Shown: positions 1 to 8,062, counted from the first letter of the stretch. The stretch: DNA of 31,932 nt from JBMOGA01 sp049318625 (GCA_049318625.1 JBMOGA010000048.1:1-31932); one strand, 5' to 3'. Program-made: numbers and translations. Notes: generated by a model not told the origin, from the sequence alone.

Positions 1-13
1 ACTTGCCGCCTGA

Positions 14-382
14 CTCAAACCAAACAGCCTCCGAGGAACTCGGGACAGTTCACTTGGAGAACGTGGTTCGCCGCGGCCGTATTCGTTCTCATACGCCAAG
101 CGGATCGTTCGCGAAGCGCGGCGCGCCAAAGGTCTTCCCGAGCACGTGACCATGACCGCCTGTCGCCACGGTGGGATGACCGAGCTGGGTGATGCGGAAC
201 TGACCGAACAGGGCGTGATGAGCCTGTCGGGGCATCGAAGCCCGGAGGCCGCTCGCGGCTACGTCAAGAAGACCGAGATCCAACGACTAACCGCGGCTCG
301 GAAACGACGCGCCTGGGTGGTCGAGTTAGAACACGCGCGGAACGGGAGTCAGAATGAACATCAGATCCGCGAGTCAGAATGA
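14..382 (+). pseudogene. C-terminal remnant of a tyrosine-type integrase
   Basis: The open frame follows an in-frame TGA at 11-13 and has no credible start; the first ATG is at 146, inside the conserved domain. The translation carries late catalytic-domain motifs of tyrosine recombinases: RPYSFSYAKRIVREAR, then ACRHGGMTEL (the box with the second catalytic Arg), then SGHRSPEAARGYVKKTE, which holds the GH box and the presumed Tyr nucleophile. The first catalytic Arg and the core-binding domain are missing, so the fragment covers only about the last 100 residues. The tail contains a 12-bp direct repeat, GAGTCAGAATGA, at 346-357 and 371-382. The fragment ends 57 bp from the 3' end of a tRNA-Arg gene, the usual place for an integrase beside its attachment site. 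I infer a decayed integrative element. A frameshifted but longer gene beginning outside the window cannot be excluded. Confidence 0.75.
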
Positions 383-390
383 CCGCTGAT

Positions 391-406
391 GAGAACATTT
401 GTTCTC
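391..406. promoter_or_regulatory. 16-bp perfect dyad between integrase remnant and tRNA
   Basis: The 7-bp arms GAGAACA and TGTTCTC are separated by TT. The core GAAC-N4-GTTC has the layout of a Gram-positive-type LexA box, but not the GTTC-N7-GTTC layout usual for alphaproteobacterial LexA. It could be an operator or arm-type site left by the integrated element. A 7-bp dyad at one fixed spacing is expected about twice by chance in a window of this size, so the function is uncertain. Confidence 0.3.
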
Positions 407-439
407 GTGTTAGCTGTTTGATTTAGCAGGAGAATTCAA

Positions 440-516
440 TGGCGCACCGGGCAGGATTCGAACCCACGACCCCCAGATTCGTAGTCTGGTGCTCTATCCA
501 GCTGAGCTACCGGTGC
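440..516 (-). tRNA. tRNA-Arg (anticodon ACG)
   Basis: Read on the minus strand, the gene begins GCACCGG (acceptor 5' strand) and ends CCGGTGC-G-CCA, so the CCA end is encoded. The D arm contains TAGCTCAGCTGGATAGAGC and the T arm GTGGGTTCGAATCC. The anticodon stem CCAGA/TCTGG encloses the loop CTACGAA with anticodon ACG, read as ICG after deamination, for CGU/CGC/CGA codons. Total length is 77 nt. The 3' end faces the integrase remnant, so this tRNA is the likely attachment site of the lost element; no second copy of its 3' end was noticed in the window. Confidence 0.97.
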
Positions 517-530
517 CTACCAATTCAATC

Positions 531-550
531 GCCGGGGTCGAGGCCCCGGC
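531..550 (-). terminator. GC-rich hairpin between kinase gene and tRNA
   Basis: The perfect 7-bp arms GCCGGGG (531-537) and CCCCGGC (544-550) enclose a 6-nt loop. The hairpin lies 84 nt after the histidine kinase stop and 14 nt before the mature tRNA, both on the minus strand. It could terminate the kinase operon or sit in the pre-tRNA leader. No T-run follows, so intrinsic termination is uncertain. Confidence 0.4.
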
Positions 551-563
551 GCGAAGGCTCGAT

Positions 564-592
564 CTACTAATGCCTCCGGCGGGCGAGTGCAA
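564..592 (-). promoter_or_regulatory. Candidate promoter for tRNA-Arg
   Basis: On the minus strand a TTGCAC -35-like element (592-587) is followed after 17 bp by TAGTAG (569-564) as a weak -10. The leading CTTGCAC resembles alphaproteobacterial sigma70 -35 elements. If used, transcription would start a few bases before the 531-550 hairpin, placing that hairpin in the pre-tRNA leader. Confidence 0.3.
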
Positions 593-633
593 GCGGGTTT
601 TGCATCCGGGCCGAGCCATCCGCGCGGCGCTCT

Positions 634-2151
634 TCAGGCCGAGACGCGGTCCGGAATCTCGATCTCGAAGGTGGCCCCCTTGTCGCGGTCGAGCAGGCGG
701 ATGGAGCCGCCGTGCGCCGCGATCAGCTCGGCCGCGATGGCGAGGCCGAGGCCGGTTCCGCCCTTGCGCGCGCCGCCCTGGAAGGCCTGGAACAGATTGG
801 CGCGCGCCCGCGCCGGCAGGCCCGGACCGTCGTCCGAAATCTCCAGCACGGCAACCGCTCCCTGACGACGGGCGGACACCCGGATCTTGCCCTGCGGCTG
901 CTGCTCGAGCACGTGCACGGCATTGCGCACGATGTTGTTGAGCACCCGGTACAGATGATCGCGGTCGGCGTCGATGCGCAGGTCTTCGGGGATTTCGATG
1001 CGGTAGTCGACCAAGCTGCGCGGCAGGCCCAGACCCTCACCGACCTCGCGGACGAGCGCCGCGAGAGGAACGGGCTCGCGCCGTGGCGCCGCCTCCTCGG
1101 AGCGGCCGAAGCGCACGGTATCGTTGCAGAACGCGATGGCGCGGTCGAGCGAGGCGATCAGTTTGGGCGCAAAGCGCTGGACGGTGGGGTCGGCCACGCC
1201 CGAAAGGCGGTCGGACATGAGCTGGGCGGTCGCCAGCATGTTGCGCAGGTCGTGGTTGATCTTGGCAACCGCGAGGCCGAGCTGGGCGAGGCGGGACTTC
1301 TGCAACAGAAGCTGGGACAATTCGGTCTGCATGGCGTGCAATTCGCGCTCGGCCACGCCGACCTCGTCGACACGCACACCCGGTTCGATGATCCGGCTGG
1401 CATCATCCGGCCGCTCGGCGAAGTGCACCATGTTGCGGGCCAGCCGCATCATCGGCAACACGAGCATCCGGTTCAGTGCCATGTAGATCAGTGATGCGGC
1501 GATCAGTGAAATGACGATCGACAGACCCAGGATGTTCAGACTGTAACGCAGCATGTCGGCCCGCAGCATATGCTCGGGCATGACAACCTCGACGAACTCG
1601 AGGTCGCGGTCGTCCGGCATGCCGGCGAGGGCCGCCGGACGGCCGATCACGCGGATGATGCGCGGCGGCCCGTACAACACGGCGAGCGCCTCGGCGATCA
1701 TGGCGGCGCGGGCCGTCAGCCAGCCGATCGGGCCGGTCTCCGTCACCCGCAGGTCATAAGTTGCGGCGACATCGACATCGCGCGACGGCGGAAGAACCAT
1801 CAGGCGCTGGTGGCCCTGCTTCAACGCGACAGCCTTGACCTGTGCCATGGAGAGGAGTGCCTGGCGCATCGGCTCGGGCACCGCGCCGCCGGGCGAGACC
1901 GACGCCGCGAGCGAGGCCAGACGCGCGGCAACCAGGCGATCACTGAGCCAATTGATGCGATAGTTGGCGACCGAGGGCAGGAAGATCAGCACCTCGGCCA
2001 GCATCACGAAGGCGATGGTCAGAACCAGCAGCTTCGCGGACAGCCCGAAGCGCCACGAAACAGGCGGCACACGCCACAGGCCGCGCCCGGCCACCGGCGG
2101 TACCGCCTGGGCCTGCGCGTTATCGGTCCTCTCGACCGTGTCCTGAGGCAC
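634..2151 (-). CDS. Sensor histidine kinase (HAMP, HisKA, HATPase_c), orphan
   Basis: A 505-residue membrane sensor kinase expected to autophosphorylate on His and pass phosphate to a response regulator. Two membrane segments (about 38-60 and 205-227) flank a cysteine-free periplasmic sensor region of about 145 residues. A HAMP-like linker follows, then the H-box AKINHDLRNML with His300. The catalytic ATPase domain shows the N-box NNIVRNAV (405-412), G1 DDGPGLP (440-446) and G2 GGTGLGL (464-470), so the kinase looks intact. The start is GTG with GAGGA 7 nt upstream. It is the last gene of an apparent operon behind the oxidoreductase and the TVP38 protein. No response regulator is present in the window, so partner and signal are unknown. 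The family assignment is firm; the pathway is not. Confidence 0.93.
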   Translation of the reverse strand: MPQDTVERTDNAQAQAVPPVAGRGLWRVPPVSWRFGLSAKLLVLTIAFVMLAEVLIFLPSVANYRINWLSDRLVAARLASLAASVSPGGAVPEPMRQALLSMAQVKAVALKQGHQRLMVLPPSRDVDVAATYDLRVTETGPIGWLTARAAMIAEALAVLYGPPRIIRVIGRPAALAGMPDDRDLEFVEVVMPEHMLRADMLRYSLNILGLSIVISLIAASLIYMALNRMLVLPMMRLARNMVHFAERPDDASRIIEPGVRVDEVGVAERELHAMQTELSQLLLQKSRLAQLGLAVAKINHDLRNMLATAQLMSDRLSGVADPTVQRFAPKLIASLDRAIAFCNDTVRFGRSEEAAPRREPVPLAALVREVGEGLGLPRSLVDYRIEIPEDLRIDADRDHLYRVLNNIVRNAVHVLEQQPQGKIRVSARRQGAVAVLEISDDGPGLPARARANLFQAFQGGARKGGTGLGLAIAAELIAAHGGSIRLLDRDKGATFEIEIPDRVSA

Positions 2152-2211
2152 GAACCATCCTCGATCTGCTCGGTAGGGCTACGGACGAACCGGTCACCCA
2201 GTTTCGTCCTA

Positions 2212-3684
2212 TCAGCCGAGCTTGGCCAGAAGTTGGACGACTTTGCGAACGACAGGGTTGCCCGCCGCACCGGCATAGTACCGGTAAGCCGCCCGTTTGT
2301 TGATCTCGGAAAGCGTCGGATAGGGCGAGACCCAGTCCGTCATCGCCTTGATGCCGAGGCCTTGCGAGAGGGCGAGCGCCCACATCTGGATAAGCTCGCC
2401 GGCGTGCTCGCCGACGATGGTGGCACCGAGAATGCGGCCCTTTTTTCCGACCACGACCTTGACGTGGCCTTCGGTCGTCCGCTCGGCCTGGGCGCGGTCG
2501 TTCTCGTGGTAGGGCCAACGCAGCACGCGAGGGGCAAGGCCCTGATCGGCCGCCTGCTGCTCGGTCAAGCCGACGTGCGCCAGCTCCGGATCGGTATAGG
2601 TGACCCACGGAATGACGCGCTGGTCGACCTTGGCCGGCCAGCGGAATAGCGCCCGGCGGATGACGATGCCCGCGTGATAGTTGGCGACGTGGGTGAATTG
2701 CAGACCGCCGATGCAGTCGCCGATGGCGAAGATCCGGCTGTTCGATGTGACGAGGCCGGGGCTGACCTTGATGCCCGACCGGTCGTAGGCGACTTGGGCG
2801 GCCTCAAGACCTAGGTCGGCGACATTCGGGCGCCGGCCGACGGCGAGCAACAGGTGGGTGCCAGCGACCGTCTCGGAACCGTCCGGCATCTCGATAACCA
2901 CGCGGACATCGCCCGCGGCGCCGGCGACCGATGTGACCTTGGCGTTCTCGCGGATCACGATGCCCTCGGCGCGCAGGCGCTCGAGGACCACGGCGGCCAG
3001 TTCCGGATCGTCCTTGGCCAGCGCCCGGGCACCTTCGAGGACGGTGACACGGCTGCCCAGGCGCCGGTGGGCCTGCGCCAGTTCCATGCCGATCGGGCCA
3101 CCGCCGACGACGATCAGATGCTCGATCCGGGTCGCGTTGGCGAAAATCGACTCGTTGGTGAAATAGGGGACGTCGGCGAGGCCGGGAATCGGCGGCACGG
3201 CGGGCGACGAGCCGGTTGCGATGACGAACCGGCGGGCACGGATGCGCAGCTCGCCCGCGACCACGGTCCTGGCGTCGACGAAGCGGGCGGCTGCCAGCAC
3301 GACGCGAACGCCGAGACCGGTGAAGCGCTCGACGGAATCGTTCGGTGCGATGCCCGCGATCACGCCGTCGACATGGGCACGGACGGCCGCGGGGTCGATG
3401 GCCGGCTCGACCGGGGCAATGCCGAACGGCGCGGCCGTGCGCATGGCCTGCGCCCGCCGGCCGGCCGCGATCAGCGCCTTGGACGGCACGCAGCCGTAGT
3501 TCAGGCAGTCGCCGCCCATCTTGTGCTTTTCGACCAGCACGACACTGCGCCCGAAGGCGGCGGCCGCCGCTGCGACCGACAAGCCGCCGGAGCCGGCGCC
3601 GATGACACACAGGTCGGGTTCGATGGTGTCCAGAGGCATCGCCGGCTGCCCGACCGCCGGTCCGGCGGGATTAGTGCGCTGCAT
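2212..3684 (-). CDS. MerA/lipoamide-dehydrogenase-like FAD disulfide oxidoreductase
   Basis: A 490-residue class I pyridine-nucleotide disulfide oxidoreductase. The FAD-binding GAGSGG motif is at 29-34, the redox pair at Cys60 and Cys65 in GGDCLNYGCVPSKAL, the NAD(P)H-binding GGGPIGMELAQA in the middle, and an FAD-contacting block near AIGDCIGG. The C-terminal dimerisation domain ends PYPTLSE. In dihydrolipoamide dehydrogenase the residue before this Pro is the catalytic His; here it is Tyr455, as in mercuric reductases. The MerA C-terminal Cys pair and the N-terminal HMA domain are absent. The enzyme is therefore unlikely to be a standard E3 subunit, and Hg(II) reduction is also doubtful; the substrate is unknown. 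The ATG has GGAG 6 nt upstream and overlaps the upstream TVP38 gene by 14 nt, implying translational coupling. A shorter start at Met16 is possible. Confidence 0.88.
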   Translation of the reverse strand: MQRTNPAGPAVGQPAMPLDTIEPDLCVIGAGSGGLSVAAAAAAFGRSVVLVEKHKMGGDCLNYGCVPSKALIAAGRRAQAMRTAAPFGIAPVEPAIDPAAVRAHVDGVIAGIAPNDSVERFTGLGVRVVLAAARFVDARTVVAGELRIRARRFVIATGSSPAVPPIPGLADVPYFTNESIFANATRIEHLIVVGGGPIGMELAQAHRRLGSRVTVLEGARALAKDDPELAAVVLERLRAEGIVIRENAKVTSVAGAAGDVRVVIEMPDGSETVAGTHLLLAVGRRPNVADLGLEAAQVAYDRSGIKVSPGLVTSNSRIFAIGDCIGGLQFTHVANYHAGIVIRRALFRWPAKVDQRVIPWVTYTDPELAHVGLTEQQAADQGLAPRVLRWPYHENDRAQAERTTEGHVKVVVGKKGRILGATIVGEHAGELIQMWALALSQGLGIKAMTDWVSPYPTLSEINKRAAYRYYAGAAGNPVVRKVVQLLAKLG

Positions 3685-4501
3685 GGCGCTTGCTCCATCT
3701 CTTCGCGAACACGGGAATGAGGGCGACGATGCCGAGCAAGACGAACGCCGCCAAGAGCTCGTTGGTCACCAGGGAGCCGGCATCGACACCTATTTTGCAC
3801 ACGACGGTGACATCGGCCTGGGCCCGTTCCAGACAGGCGGCATGAGCCGCGCTCTGGGCGGCGACCACACTTGAGAGGCCCGAGCCGACGATGGCGAACG
3901 CCAGCGTTGCCGGGATGATGCCGAGAAACGTGCCGAGCACATAGGTCGTCAGCGAGACCCCGAGGAAGGCCGGCGCCAGATTGACCACCACGAACGGGAA
4001 GATCGGGACTAGCCGCAGAAACAGCAGATAGGACAGGGCATTCTCGCGGAACCCCTCGCGGAGGCCGGCGAGCCAGGGACCGGCCCGCTCGCCGAGGGCG
4101 GCCCCGAACGAGGAGCGCGCGACCAGAAAAACGATGGTGGCACCGAGCGTGGCGGCGATCGTGATGACCGGGACCGCGACGATCCAGCCGAACAGCAGGC
4201 CCCCGGCAACGGTCATGACGAGGCCGCCGGGCAGCGACAGGGCGACGACGGCCACGTAGCCGAGCGCGTAGGCGGCCACGGCGAGCACAAGGTTCTGGTC
4301 GATGAACGCCCGCAGCATCGCATGATGGAGCGCGATGGACTCGAACGTCAGATAGCGGTGCCAGCCCATGCCCAGCACCGTCGCCATGGCCGCGGCGAGA
4401 ACCACCAGCGGCAGCCAGCGCCGCCACTGGAACCGGATCGGGGTGCCGGTGGGCTCGGTCGGGAGACCCATGATCGACCTACTCCGTGCGGAATTTTCCA
4501 T
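3671..4501 (-). CDS. TVP38/TMEM64 (SNARE-associated/DedA-like) membrane protein
   Basis: A 276-residue polytopic inner-membrane protein. An N-terminal membrane helix follows the basic stretch QWRR, then comes the hallmark block of the family: GGLLFGW, re-entrant/hydrophobic segments, FRENALSYLLFLRLVPIFPF, and NLAPAFLGVSLTTYVLG with GIIPATLAF. The family includes DedA-like transporters and lipid-scrambling relatives; the cargo here is not evident. Between the core and the last helix is a more polar loop with two Cys (ACLERAQ, VVCKIG). The ATG has AGGG 5 nt upstream. The gene overlaps the FAD oxidoreductase start by 14 nt. TVP38 domains are often adjacent or fused to MerA-like reductases, which supports a joint function. 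Confidence 0.88.
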   Translation of the reverse strand: MENSARSRSIMGLPTEPTGTPIRFQWRRWLPLVVLAAAMATVLGMGWHRYLTFESIALHHAMLRAFIDQNLVLAVAAYALGYVAVVALSLPGGLVMTVAGGLLFGWIVAVPVITIAATLGATIVFLVARSSFGAALGERAGPWLAGLREGFRENALSYLLFLRLVPIFPFVVVNLAPAFLGVSLTTYVLGTFLGIIPATLAFAIVGSGLSSVVAAQSAAHAACLERAQADVTVVCKIGVDAGSLVTNELLAAFVLLGIVALIPVFAKRWSKRHAAH

Positions 4502-4835
4502 CTTGCCCTCGCCAGCGACCGGCCGTCGAACCGGCGCGGTGTGCGATGGTAGGTATCGGACGTGATCGGGCTGCGGTAGGTCGTCTCACCCACTCGTGAC
4601 AACGGAACCGCGTTTGTGATCGGGCGTGAAGGCCCATTCTCAGCCTGTGAACAGCCTCGCACGGGACCAGCAGCCGGACCGACCGTCCTGATTGACTTCA
4701 AACCGAGCCGGCCCTATAGACCGCGCCTCAGCTCGACGATGGGATTTTGGCGCGTGCTGGGCTCGATGCGGTGTGTCCCGCTACTATTGCGGTGACCCGG
4801 TCGGCCGAGAGCGCCCGTTATATGGAGTTCGCGCC
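4502..4835. other. Divergent intergenic region (TVP38 operon / rpmH operon)
   Basis: This 334-bp stretch separates the minus-strand TVP38 operon from the plus-strand rpmH operon, and I see no gene in it. It holds the strong rpmH promoter (4692-4720). On the minus strand a possible -35 TTGTCA (4602-4597) has only a poor -10 about 17 bp further on. A 10-bp direct repeat GTGATCGGGC occurs at 4562-4571 and 4616-4625, 54 bp apart, and could be paired binding sites or coincidence. Confidence 0.6.
4692..4720 (+). promoter_or_regulatory. Sigma70-type promoter for rpmH-rnpA-yidC-yihA
   Basis: The -35 element TTGACT (4692-4697) and -10 element TATAGA (4715-4720) are separated by exactly 17 bp. The rpmH start lies about 110 nt downstream, giving a fairly long leader. 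This is the best consensus promoter seen in the window. Confidence 0.7.
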
Positions 4836-4970
4836 GTGAAACGCACGTATCAACCGAGCCGGCTCGTCCGCAAGCGCCGCCACGGTTTCCGCAAGCGTCT
4901 GGGCACCAAGGGCGGCTTGGCCGTTCTCGCGCGCCGCCGCGCCAAGGGCCGGAAGCGCTTGTCCGCCTAA
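4836..4970 (+). CDS. rpmH: 50S ribosomal protein L34
   Basis: A 44-residue, very basic protein starting MKRTYQPSRLVRKRRHGF and ending in KGRKRLSA, the standard length and sequence of bacterial L34 in the large ribosomal subunit. The start codon is GTG with GGAG 9 nt upstream. It heads the classical rpmH-rnpA-yidC cluster; the rnpA start follows 32 nt after the stop. The open frame extends upstream of the GTG, but nothing there resembles L34. Confidence 0.98.
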   Translation: MKRTYQPSRLVRKRRHGFRKRLGTKGGLAVLARRRAKGRKRLSA

Positions 4971-5002
4971 GTGCGGGCGTTTCCGGCGGTCATGAGGCCA
5001 TC

Positions 5003-5404
5003 ATGGCTGTCGTCGGGCTCTGCACGATCAAGCGACGCGCCGATTTTTTGCGCCTGCGCGGGGGGGCCCGGTGGGCCAATTCGGCGTTCGTGCTCGAAAC
5101 CAAGCCGCGCCCCGATACCCGCGAGCCCGGAGGGCCTCGTTTCGGGTTCACGGTGACCAAGCAACTCGGCGGCGCCGTGGTGCGCAATCGCATTCGCCGC
5201 CGCCTCAAGGAAGCTTTCCGGAAGGTCGCCGTACCGGTCGCCCGGGATCAGCACGACTACGTCGTAATCGCCCGCCCGCCGGCTGGCACGGTTGCCTTCG
5301 CCGAACTCTCGTCGCTCGTCTCGGAGGCCATGGATCGGGTTCACAGCAGCGCCCAACGGCGCGGCCCTCGTCACCCAAAGGCCGCTCTCTCCGGAGACCT
5401 GTGA
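5003..5404 (+). CDS. rnpA: Ribonuclease P protein component
   Basis: A 133-residue basic protein that assists the RNase P RNA in maturing tRNA 5' ends. The signature RNRIRRRLKEA (61-71) forms the conserved RNR helix; the N-terminal LCTIKRRADFLRL and RFGFTVTKQLGGAVV blocks match the family. Family members run about 115-140 residues, so the gene is complete. It lies between rpmH and yidC as usual, but the small yidD gene often found between rnpA and yidC is absent: only 88 bp separate them. Confidence 0.97.
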   Translation: MAVVGLCTIKRRADFLRLRGGARWANSAFVLETKPRPDTREPGGPRFGFTVTKQLGGAVVRNRIRRRLKEAFRKVAVPVARDQHDYVVIARPPAGTVAFAELSSLVSEAMDRVHSSAQRRGPRHPKAALSGDL

Positions 5405-5492
5405 CGCGCGCCCACTTCCCGCGACGGCCAAAAGCTGCAAAGAAGCGGCCACGTCCGTTTCCCTTCCCTGACAGCCGGAGCCTGCACCCGCT

Positions 5493-7400
5493 ATGCAGTC
5501 GCAAAAGCCCGACAACCAGAAGAACCTTCTGGCCGCCATCATCCTGTCCGTCGGCGTGCTGCTGCTTTGGCAGGTGTTTTATGCCGGGCCGAAGCTGAAG
5601 GAGGAGCAGGAGCGCCAGAAGCGCGCCGCCGCGCAGACCGAGCAGACCGCGGGCGGGCCGGCACCCGCGGCACCAGGGGGGGCTAGCGGCACGCCCGTCG
5701 CGGTGCCTGGAACGACAGCGCCTGCGGCGCCGGTGGGCGTCCCCAGTGCACCGCCTGTGAGCCCGGCAGCTTCACGCGAGGCCGCTCTGAAGGCGGTGCC
5801 TCGGATCGCCATCGACACCCCGCAATTGAAGGGCTCGATTTCGTTGTCCGGCGGCCGGATCGACGATCTGGTGCTCAAGGCCTACCGGGACACCGTCGAC
5901 CCCAACAGCCCGAACGTCGCGCTGTTCTCGCCGGCACAGGCGGCGCAGCCCTACTTCACTGAATTCGGATGGGTTCCGCCGGCCGGCGGAACCACCAAGG
6001 TGCCCGGCCGCGATACGGTCTGGCAGCCGGCGTCGCAGGCGCCGCTCACCCCCAGCTCTCCCGTGGTTCTGACCTGGAACAACGGCGAGGGGGTCGTGTT
6101 CCGGCGCAAGATCGCCGTCGACCAGAACTACCTGTTCACGGTCTCCGACGAGGTCGAGAACAAGAGCGGTGCCGAGATCCGGCTGTACTCCTATGCGCGC
6201 GTTTTCCGCGAGGGTACACCGAAGATCGAGGGCTTCTACATCCAGCACGAGGGCCTGATCGGCGTGCTCGGCGAGAAGGGTCTGCAGGAGCACGGCTACT
6301 CCACCATCGCGAAGGACGGTGGCAACCTGCGCTTCGACAAGATCACCGGTGGATGGCTCGGGTTCACCGACAAGTACTGGGCCGCGACGCTGATCCCCAA
6401 CCAGAAGACGCCCTACATCGCGAACTTCGCGGCTGTGGCCAAGCGCACCGCGACGACACGCGAAGCGTTCCAGGCCGACACCATCACCGCCGAGCCTGCC
6501 GCCATCCCGGCGGGGACGACCCACAGCATCGACACCATGCTGTTCGCGGGTGCCAAGCAGGTCAAGCTGATCGAGGGCTACAGCGAGAAGCTCGGAATTC
6601 TGAAATTCGACCTGATGATCGACTGGGGCTGGTTCTACTTCATCACCAAGCCGCTCTGGTATCTGATCGACATGCTCTATCACGTCTTCGGCAATTTCGG
6701 CGTCGCCATCCTGGTGGTGACGGTGATCGTCAAGGCCGTGTTCTTCCCCCTCGCCAACAAGTCGTATGCTTCGATGGCGAAGATGAAGAAGCTGCAGCCA
6801 GAGATGGAGAAGCTGCGCGATCGCTACAAGGACGACAAGCCGCGCATGAGCCAGGAGCTGATGGCGCTGTACCAGAAGGAGAAGATCAATCCGCTGGCCG
6901 GCTGTCTTCCGATCCTGCTGCAGATCCCGGTCTTCTTCGCGCTCTACAAGGTGCTGTTCATCTCGATCGATATGCGGCACGCGCCATTCTTCGGGTGGAT
7001 CCGCGATCTTTCGGCACCGGATCCGTCGTCGCTGTTCAATCTGTTCGGCTTGTTGCCGATCCCGCCGTTCGAGGTCTTTCTGCTCGGCCATACGCTCGGC
7101 GCATGGGCGATCGTGATGGGTATCACAATGTGGCTGCAGATGCAGCTCAATCCGCAGCAGCCGGATCCGATGCAGCAGGCGATCTTCAACTGGATGCCGC
7201 TGTTGTTCACCTTCATGCTGGCCGGCTTCGCGTCCGGCCTGGTGATCTACTGGGCCTGGAACAACGCCCTCTCGATCGCCCAGCAGTACGTGATCATGCG
7301 CCGCCTCGGCGTCGATGTTCCGCTGGCCGACAACCTGCGTAAGACGTTTGCGCCAGTCGGCAAGTTCATCGGATCGCTGGGAAAGAGCAAAGAGCCCTGA
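5493..7400 (+). CDS. yidC: Membrane protein insertase YidC
   Basis: A 635-residue Oxa1/Alb3/YidC insertase that places proteins in the inner membrane, alone or with SecYEG. An N-terminal anchor (about 10-30) is followed by a linker rich in Ala, Pro and Gly, a periplasmic beta-domain (about 95-365), and the conserved C-terminal core with five helices. The core includes KPLWYLIDMLYHVFGNFG, VTVIVKAVFFPLANKSYASM, the cytoplasmic coiled stretch KMKKLQPEMEKLRDRYKDD, and NPLAGCLPILLQIPVFFALY. Length and domain order fit the Gram-negative long form. The stop overlaps the yihA start by one base (TGATG), so the two are translationally coupled. Confidence 0.98.
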   Translation: MQSQKPDNQKNLLAAIILSVGVLLLWQVFYAGPKLKEEQERQKRAAAQTEQTAGGPAPAAPGGASGTPVAVPGTTAPAAPVGVPSAPPVSPAASREAALKAVPRIAIDTPQLKGSISLSGGRIDDLVLKAYRDTVDPNSPNVALFSPAQAAQPYFTEFGWVPPAGGTTKVPGRDTVWQPASQAPLTPSSPVVLTWNNGEGVVFRRKIAVDQNYLFTVSDEVENKSGAEIRLYSYARVFREGTPKIEGFYIQHEGLIGVLGEKGLQEHGYSTIAKDGGNLRFDKITGGWLGFTDKYWAATLIPNQKTPYIANFAAVAKRTATTREAFQADTITAEPAAIPAGTTHSIDTMLFAGAKQVKLIEGYSEKLGILKFDLMIDWGWFYFITKPLWYLIDMLYHVFGNFGVAILVVTVIVKAVFFPLANKSYASMAKMKKLQPEMEKLRDRYKDDKPRMSQELMALYQKEKINPLAGCLPILLQIPVFFALYKVLFISIDMRHAPFFGWIRDLSAPDPSSLFNLFGLLPIPPFEVFLLGHTLGAWAIVMGITMWLQMQLNPQQPDPMQQAIFNWMPLLFTFMLAGFASGLVIYWAWNNALSIAQQYVIMRRLGVDVPLADNLRKTFAPVGKFIGSLGKSKEP

Positions 7401-8062
7401 TGGCTGCCGCCGCGCCAGAGCTTGCTGCGGCCAGCGACGACGAGCTGGCTGCCGGGGAGGCACTCTTCCGGCAGGTTTTCTCGTTTGTCCTGGGGGCGCC
7501 CAGCATCGAGTTCCTGCCGGCAGCCGACCGCCCGGAGATCGCCCTTGCCGGCCGGTCGAACGTCGGCAAATCGAGCCTGATCAACGCCCTGGTCCGGCGC
7601 CGCGATCTGGCGCGCATGTCAAATACGCCGGGACGGACGCAAGAGCTGAACTTCTTCCGGCCGGCGCATACCGAGATGTATCTCGTCGACCTGCCGGGCT
7701 ACGGCTTCGCGAAGGCCCCCAAAGACAAAGTCGACGCCTGGACGGCCGTGGTGAAGGACTACCTGCGCGGACGGCCGACGCTGAAGCGCACCCTGCTGCT
7801 GATCGATGCCCGGCACGGCATCAAGGCCGTCGACCGGGAGATCATGAAGCTGCTCGACAGTGCGGCGGTGACCTATCAGGTCGTGCTGACCAAGACCGAC
7901 AAGATTTCGGAGATCTCGCTCGGCGTGCTGATGGAGGCGACGATCGCGGCCATCAAGGAGCACCCGGCAGCCTTTCCGGAGGTTCTGGCGACTTCGTCCC
8001 AGAAAGGCCTCGGCCTCGCCGAGCTCAGGGCGGCCATCGCCAAAGTCATCGAAGAGCGCTGA
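7400..8062 (+). CDS. yihA: Ribosome biogenesis GTPase YihA/YsxC (EngB)
   Basis: A 220-residue EngB-type GTPase needed for late assembly of the 50S subunit. All G motifs are present: G1 GRSNVGKS (51-58), G2 around NTPGRT (75-80), G3 DLPG (97-100) within LVDLPGYGFAKAP, G4 TKTD (164-167) and G5 TSS (198-200). An N-terminal extension of about 25 residues precedes the fold, as in many alphaproteobacteria. The ATG shares a base with the yidC stop, placing the gene in the rpmH operon. Confidence 0.97.
   Translation: MAAAAPELAAASDDELAAGEALFRQVFSFVLGAPSIEFLPAADRPEIALAGRSNVGKSSLINALVRRRDLARMSNTPGRTQELNFFRPAHTEMYLVDLPGYGFAKAPKDKVDAWTAVVKDYLRGRPTLKRTLLLIDARHGIKAVDREIMKLLDSAAVTYQVVLTKTDKISEISLGVLMEATIAAIKEHPAAFPEVLATSSQKGLGLAELRAAIAKVIEER

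Noticed and set aside
2212..3684. Dihydrolipoamide dehydrogenase or true mercuric reductase
   Set aside because: The catalytic His of lipoamide dehydrogenase is Tyr455, and no pyruvate/2-oxoglutarate dehydrogenase genes are nearby. The MerA-specific C-terminal Cys pair and HMA domain are absent, and no mer genes are present.
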